From assembly GCA_964445985.1 (NCBI GenBank), contig CAYUMU010000133.1, forward strand, positions 1 through 10,852: a DNA stretch of 10,852 bases. Reading direction: 5' to 3'. The notes below the pieces were generated by a model, which was not told where the DNA came from, did no database searches, and worked only from the letters and a program-made list of their open reading frames with translations. Below are positions 6,581 through 10,852 of the stretch, in pieces. Made by a program: the position numbers and the translations under genes. Positions within the stretch are counted from its first letter, which is position 1. Each line of letters begins with the position of its first letter. The stretch comes from CAYUMU01 sp964445985 (GTDB taxonomy: Bacteria > Planctomycetota > Planctomycetia > Pirellulales > S012-138).

Positions 6581-9341
6581 ATGACCGGGCAGGAACTCTG
6601 GAACGAGTGGGTCGAACCCTTCGACGTGTTCATCAGCTACGCGCGTAAGGATAACGACGCCGAACCCAAGATGATTTCTGCATTCGTCGAGCGGCTCAAG
6701 GCCGACTTCGAGCGGTTCTCGCCGGAGTCGCCGCTAAAGGTCTTCTTCGACAAGCGATCGATCCTCGACGGCCAATATTGGCAAGACGTGCTCCGCAAAG
6801 GGCTGCGGCAATCAAAAGTCATGGTCGCCTTCCTGTCCCCGGCCTACTTCGCCAGCGAGTGGTGCCGCAGGGAGTGGGAAGAATACATCCTCGTCGAACA
6901 AAGCCGCACCTATCCCGGCGAAGCGCTCACGCCGATCTTCATTGTGGCTCCGCCCGATCTGGCCAAGCTGGTAACACCCGCAGCCCGCGAGTGGTGGGAC
7001 AACATCACGTCGCGGAACGCGGTCGTGGAGATTCAGCCGTATTGGAACCAGGGTCGGGCCGCGCTGCAGGAAGCCATCGTCGCCGAGCAAATGCGGCTGC
7101 TGGAAGAAAACATTCTAGCGCGGGTGGAACATGGGCGGATCCTGGCCCGGGTGCCGCGCGATATTCGCGGCCGCAATCCGAACTTTGTGGGGCGGCGAAA
7201 AGAATTGGCCGCCCTCCGCGACACGTTGAGCCGGCACGAAATGGTCGGCGTGTGCGCGGTGAACGGAGTGGGAGGGATCGGCAAAAGCTCGGTGGCCCGC
7301 GAGTATGCGTACCTGTTCCGCCGCGAATACCTGGGAGGGCAGTTCGAGATCGATCTCTCCACGGCCACGTCGTTCGCCGACGTGCAATCGGCGTTGGTGC
7401 GGATCGCCCGGAGCTACCTGAACGCGGAGATCCCCACAACGCTGCCCCAGGAGGAGCAATACCGCCAGGCCAAAGACGCATTCCACCGTTTGCCGCTGGG
7501 AGAAAAGGCACTGCTGCTGCTCGACAATTTGAATGAAGACGCCACGGCGATTGTCGCGCGAAAGAACCGCGACCTGTTCCCGTCGCTTGAAAAAGTCCAC
7601 CTGCTGGTGACCAGTCGAGCGGAGCCACGTGACCTGGGCGGGATCGACACGGTTTCGCTCGACATCTTGCCAACGGCCGAGGCGCTCGACCTGCTGTTCC
7701 GTTATCGAGCCTACGCGCGGAAAGCAGACGATGCCGAGTATCTTGCGGCGCGGGACGGGAACTACGCGCTGCAAGCATACGACGACGCGCCATTCGATGC
7801 GGAGTGGAAAGCGGCGCTGGCAATCGTGGAACGCTTGGGGAGACATTCGCTGGCGGTCGCCCTGGTGGGCGCCTATCTGGGGAGCTACCCAGATATTTCG
7901 TATCGGCAGTTCGCCGGGCAAATTCGCGAGCACGGCATCGGGCTAGCACTCGACGCCGTGGGGAACGACGAAAAGGTCCAGAACCTGATCGCACACCCGG
8001 CGACCCTGATCGAGCCGCTGTTCGAGCAGTCGGTGGCCCGACTGACGCCGCTGGCGCTGCGAACGCTGGAATACGCGGCCTTGCTGCCCGCCGATTCGAT
8101 CCCCGTCGCCTGGCTCAAAACGCTCATAGAACAAGACGCCGAAGTGGCCGACGCCTTGCAGGCCAAGCCATTTCAACCGCCGCCCTGGGAAGAAACGCTC
8201 CGCACCATTGCCGGGCTCGACTATCTGAAAGGTGAACCGTACGCGCGGATGCACCGGGTAGTGCAGGAGGTGATTTTGAAACGGATGGGCGAGTCAGAAC
8301 GCGAGGCCCGCACGGAGCGGGTGCTGGCGTTTGTGGAGGAGCGGGCGGTCGATGTCCACGACGGACTACGGCGGTACGCCGATGTCGCCGAGGTGGGCGC
8401 GGTGGAGCAGTTCGCGCGTTTTCATCTCGCATCAGCGCATCGGCTGATCGGTCGAACCGCAATGTGGTTGGTTGGAACGCTGCAAGACTTGGGTCGCTTG
8501 CCAGCCGCGATCCAAATGGCCGAAGCAGCCGCAAGGATTCTTAAGGCGGTGGCGAACGACGACCCCAGCAGTGCCCAGAAGCAACGGGATCTGTCGATTT
8601 CGTTTAACAAGTTGGGCGATGTGAGCCAGCAGGCGGGTGACTTGGCTGGGGCCCGACGGTACTACGAGGACAGCTTAACCATTCGACAGCAACTCGCGAA
8701 CGACGACCCCAGCAGCGTCGAGAAGCAATGGGATCTGTCGATTTCGTTTAACAAGTTGGGCGAGGTGAGCCAGCAGGCGGGTGACTTGGCTGGGGCCCGA
8801 CGGTACTACGAGGACAGCTTAACCATTCGACAGCAACTCGCGAACGACGATCCCAGCAGTGCCGAGAAGCAACGGGATCTGTCGATTTCGTTCGAGAACT
8901 TGGGCGACGTGAGCCAGCAGGCGGGTGACTTGTCTGGGGCCCGACGGTACTACGAGGACAGCTTAAAGATTGCGCAGCAACTGGCGAANNNNNNNNNNNN
9001 NNNNNNNNNNNNNNNNNNNNNNNNNNNNNNNNNNNNNNNNNNNNNNNNNNNNNNNNNNNNNNNNNNNNNNNNNNNNNNNNNNNNNNNNCGAGGACAGCTT
9101 AAAGATTGCGCAGCAACTGGCGAACGACGACCCCAGCAGTGCCCAGAAGCAACGGGATCTTGCGGTATCGTATTTTAAGATTGCAACGATCTTGGAAACC
9201 GAAGGCAACATTCAGGCGATGGAAAGCTGGCGAATGTGCTTGGAGGTATTCGAAGGCATGCTTGCCCGAGGGCTGCACGTTTCGCCGAACGATATGCGGC
9301 TTGTGGAGCGGCTGCGGGAGAAGTTAGAGAGAGATGGTTGA
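6581..9341 (+). CDS. TIR - NB-ARC-type STAND ATPase - TPR protein (NLR-like), broken by an assembly gap
   Basis: Domains in order: TIR at about residues 12-150 (FDVFISYARKDND at 14-26; SEWCRREWEEY at 92-102, with E98 a likely NADase glutamate). The NB-ARC ATPase begins with NFVGRRKEL (201-209), then P-loop GVGGIGKSS (229-237, K235), Walker B LLLLDNL (311-317) and sensor VTSR (343-346). A winged-helix-like region at about 480-570 carries MHRVVQE (557-563). Degenerate TPR-like helices cover about 620-657, then 48-residue TPR units start at 658. In related proteins ligand binding by the C-terminal repeats drives oligomerisation and TIR NAD+ cleavage that kills or stalls the infected cell; that role here is inferred. 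After the 100 N the frame shifts, but the C-terminus (…VSPNDMRLVERLREKLERDG, TGA at 9339-9341) resumes in repeat phase in another frame, so the shift is an artefact of the placeholder gap. Reading straight through, with a stop near 9178, gives a false tail. The gene seems monocistronic, with no recognisable partner. Confidence 0.9.
8552..9341 (+). repeat. Array of 144-base (48-residue) TPR-coding units
   Basis: Unit 1 is 8552-8695, unit 2 is 8696-8839 and unit 3 is 8840-8983. Unit 4 starts at 8984 and runs into the N gap. The last, decaying unit starts at 9120. Units 1 and 2 differ at 5 of 144 bases, and units 2 and 3 at 16. Each unit encodes two helices: ANDDPSSAQKQRDLSISFNK then LGDVSQQAGDLAGARRYYED with SLTIRQQL. 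Forty-eight residues is longer than the 34-residue textbook TPR and resembles the longer repeats in bacterial STAND sensors. Phase is perfect throughout the sequenced part. The high DNA identity points to recent duplication or gene conversion. Confidence 0.95.
8989..9088. other. Assembly gap of 100 N inside the repeat array
   Basis: A run of exactly 100 N is the usual placeholder for a gap of unknown size. The 36 bases before it (8953-8988) and the 36 bases after it (9089-9124) are identical, both covering the end of one repeat unit and the first bases of the next. The two copies are 136 bases apart, not a multiple of 144, so 100 is not the true length if the array keeps phase. Confidence 0.97.
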
Positions 9342-9347
9342 GGTTGT

Positions 9348-9390
9348 TGCTGGCCGGGCAAGACGTTGAGGGGCTTGGTGAAGGCCAGCA
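9348..9390 (+). terminator. Long-loop hairpin after the TIR-STAND gene
   Basis: TGCTGGCC (9348-9355) pairs with GGCCAGCA (9383-9390), an 8-bp perfect stem beginning seven bases after the stop codon. The 27-base loop is long and the nearest T-rich run (TTCTTT, 9398-9403) is eight bases away. It is therefore a weak candidate for a terminator or 3' stabiliser. Confidence 0.28.
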
Positions 9391-9474
9391 GGGCCGATTC
9401 TTTGACTGTTGGGGATAGGGACTAGCAAAGTCGTCGCTCGGCAGTTCCGCCCGTCTCTTTCCGCCCAGAATCGC

Positions 9475-9480
9475 TATAAT
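9475..9480 (+). promoter_or_regulatory. Perfect TATAAT -10 box before the monooxygenase gene
   Basis: TATAAT within TCGCTATAATCG stands out in GC-rich DNA. It predicts RNA starting near 9487 and a leader of about 100 bases. No clear TTGACA lies 16-18 bases upstream; the best -35-like hexamer, TTGACT at 9402-9407, is too far away. It suggests that the monooxygenase is transcribed on its own rather than with the TIR-STAND gene. Confidence 0.45.
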
Positions 9481-9586
9481 CGTGGTCGTTACGTCAGCCC
9501 CCGCAAGCCCGGATTTCGAGTTTGTCTGTTCCTTTGCTTTGAGGAATTTGCACTCACAGCATCTCCTCAATTGAGCCCCCCCTACC

Positions 9587-10783
9587 ATGACCATCAGCGC
9601 AATCATCGTCGGTGGCGGCATCGGAGGGCTCACCGCCGCGGTGGCCCTGCGTCAACAGGGGATTCAGGCAACGGTCATTGAGCAGGCAACGCAGCTCATG
9701 CCGCTGGGGGCCGGGCTTTCCATTTGGACCAACGCCGTGCGCTGCCTGCGGCAGTTGGGGCTGGCCGACGAGTTGCAAGCCCTCGGCTCGGTCGTCACCC
9801 GCGTGGGCATCCATCGCTGGGATGGCCGGCCGCAGGCGGAGTTTCCCGTGGCGGAGGTTGCGGCCCGCTTTGGAGCGCCGTCGCTGTGTGCCTTGCGGAG
9901 CGACTTGCAGCAGGTGCTGCTCCACGCGCTTCCAAGCGACACCGTGCGGCTGGGATGCCAGGTCGCTTCGTTCGAGCAAACGCCAGGCAAGGTGCAGGTA
10001 ACACTGGAAGATGGCAGCACGCTCGCGGCCGATTTGCTGGTGGGCGCCGATGGGCTGCATTCCACGGTGCGGCAGCAACGGTTCGACGACGGCGAGGCGC
10101 GCTACCAAGGCTACGGCGGCGTGCTCGGTGTGACGCCGCTCGAACTGGGCCCGCTAGGACCGCCGGGCACTTCGCTGGCTTACATTGGGCCTGGCAGCCG
10201 GTTTGGCCTGATGCCCTGCGGAGCCGATCGAGCCTACTGGTTCTTTTGCGCCAATCGCCGCGAGCCGCTGCCAGGAGTCACCCCGGCCGACAAACAGGCT
10301 TTGCTCGACCGCTTGCGCGGCTGGCATCCCCACGCCATCAACGCCGTGAGGGCCACGCCAGAAAAGGCGATGATCGAGCTTTCGTTCCACGACCGCCCAC
10401 CGCTCAAGCACTGGAGCGCGGGCCGGATCACGCTGCTGGGCGACGCCGCCCACCCCATGACCCCCATTCTCGGGCAAGGGGCCTGCCAGGCCATTGAAGA
10501 CGGTCTGGCCCTGGCCTTGGCCCTGAAGAAGCACGCGGCCCAGCCCGATGGGGTGCCCTCGGCCCTGGCCGCCTACGAGCAGGTTCGCATCCCGCGCACC
10601 ACGCGAGTGGTCAACACCGCCCGCCGGCTGGGCCGCGTGGCGCAGTGGGAAAAGCCATTCATCGTGGCTTTCCGCAACACGATTGCCACCTACTGCCCTC
10701 GCTGGCTGCAAGAGCGGCAAATGGCCTGGCAGTTTGAACCCGAGCTAGGGGAGCCGCTGCCGATTGAAACGCATTCCGTTTGA
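9587..10783 (+). CDS. FAD-dependent monooxygenase, class A (urate hydroxylase / zeaxanthin epoxidase-like)
   Basis: This is a 398-residue protein of the PHBH-fold family, of normal full length. Family motifs are all present: the dinucleotide-binding GGGIGGLTAA (9-18), the acidic end of the second strand (E32), R104 in LRSDLQQVL, the DG motif in LLVGADGLHSTVR (150-162), and the GD motif in GRITLLGDAAHPMTPILGQG (279-298). Such enzymes use NAD(P)H and O2 to hydroxylate or epoxidise small, often aromatic, molecules in the cytoplasm. The run GAGLSIWTNAVRCLRQLG (41-58) resembles HpxO-type urate hydroxylases and related salicylate-hydroxylase-like enzymes, but the substrate cannot be read from sequence. 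No purine, aromatic or carotenoid pathway gene is nearby. The ATG at 9587 places the FAD motif at the very N-terminus. No good Shine-Dalgarno precedes it, only a C-rich run, so translation may rely on an unstructured or AT-rich leader. It is probably unrelated to the gene upstream. Confidence 0.92.
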   Translation: MTISAIIVGGGIGGLTAAVALRQQGIQATVIEQATQLMPLGAGLSIWTNAVRCLRQLGLADELQALGSVVTRVGIHRWDGRPQAEFPVAEVAARFGAPSLCALRSDLQQVLLHALPSDTVRLGCQVASFEQTPGKVQVTLEDGSTLAADLLVGADGLHSTVRQQRFDDGEARYQGYGGVLGVTPLELGPLGPPGTSLAYIGPGSRFGLMPCGADRAYWFFCANRREPLPGVTPADKQALLDRLRGWHPHAINAVRATPEKAMIELSFHDRPPLKHWSAGRITLLGDAAHPMTPILGQGACQAIEDGLALALALKKHAAQPDGVPSALAAYEQVRIPRTTRVVNTARRLGRVAQWEKPFIVAFRNTIATYCPRWLQERQMAWQFEPELGEPLPIETHSV

Positions 10784-10852
10784 GGCGGCAACGAACACCT
10801 TAGCTAGTGCGCGTCCGGAAACGCGTTCGGCTCGTAAAAAATCGGCGGTTTT

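Noticed and set aside
8552..9124. Repeat array as CRISPR or satellite DNA
   Set aside because: The units are 144 bases, head-to-tail without spacers, and fully coding in one frame as TPR helices.
9089..9178. C-terminal tail of the TIR-STAND protein read straight through the N run, ending near 9178
   Set aside because: The frame depends on the arbitrary 100-N length. The alternative frame continues the repeat exactly and ends naturally at 9341.
10784..10852. Possible terminator in the last 69 bases
   Set aside because: AACGCGTT and a run of A are present, but no stem is followed by a T-tract on either strand within the window.

Overview
The window looks like chromosomal DNA of a GC-rich planctomycete, probably Pirellulales-like. 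This is an inference from protein style: a sigma factor beginning with a 'WVLSALEQFEGPLRRY' block, a giant von Willebrand factor A protein whose N-terminus reads 'DPRITAYALGELNAAE', a secreted PD40 propeller protein and a very large TPR-carrying STAND ATPase. No rRNA, tRNA, CRISPR array, transposase or phage gene is visible. A run of exactly 100 N (8989-9088) shows that this is a scaffolded draft assembly.

Left block (about 228-6181, minus strand, transcribed right to left). An ECF-type sigma factor gene (TTG start at 6181) is followed after 122 bases by a 1359-residue single-pass membrane protein. In order, that protein has a short anti-sigma-like N-terminus, one membrane segment, a long disordered linker, a VIT-like domain, a VWA domain, TPR-like repeats and a C-terminal DUF2135-like domain. 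After another 102 bases comes a secreted TolB-like beta-propeller protein. The sigma gene is preceded by a sequence that matches the classic ECF self-promoter layout (TGAAAC, 16 bases, CGTC). The simplest reading is a self-regulated sigma/membrane-sensor pair, with the propeller gene downstream either co-transcribed or read from its own weak promoter.

Middle (6182-6580). A 399-base divergent intergenic region carries the sigma promoter on one side and a -10-like element plus a strong Shine-Dalgarno for the next gene on the other.

Right block (6581-10783, plus strand). The first gene is a TIR / NB-ARC-type STAND ATPase / TPR protein, an NLR-like architecture that in other bacteria acts in antiphage defence. 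Its TPR sensor is built from 144-base units up to about 97 % identical, and the assembly breaks inside this array. The frame on the two sides of the gap differs only because the 100 N are a placeholder, so the real gene runs from 6581 to 9341 with an unknown number of units. After 245 bases with a perfect TATAAT box comes a separate class A flavin monooxygenase gene (9587-10783). The last 69 bases hold nothing I can name.

The two points most worth following are the TIR-STAND protein with its near-identical, amino-acid-diversifying repeats, and the sigma/VIT-VWA signalling pair with its candidate self-promoter and intergenic palindrome.
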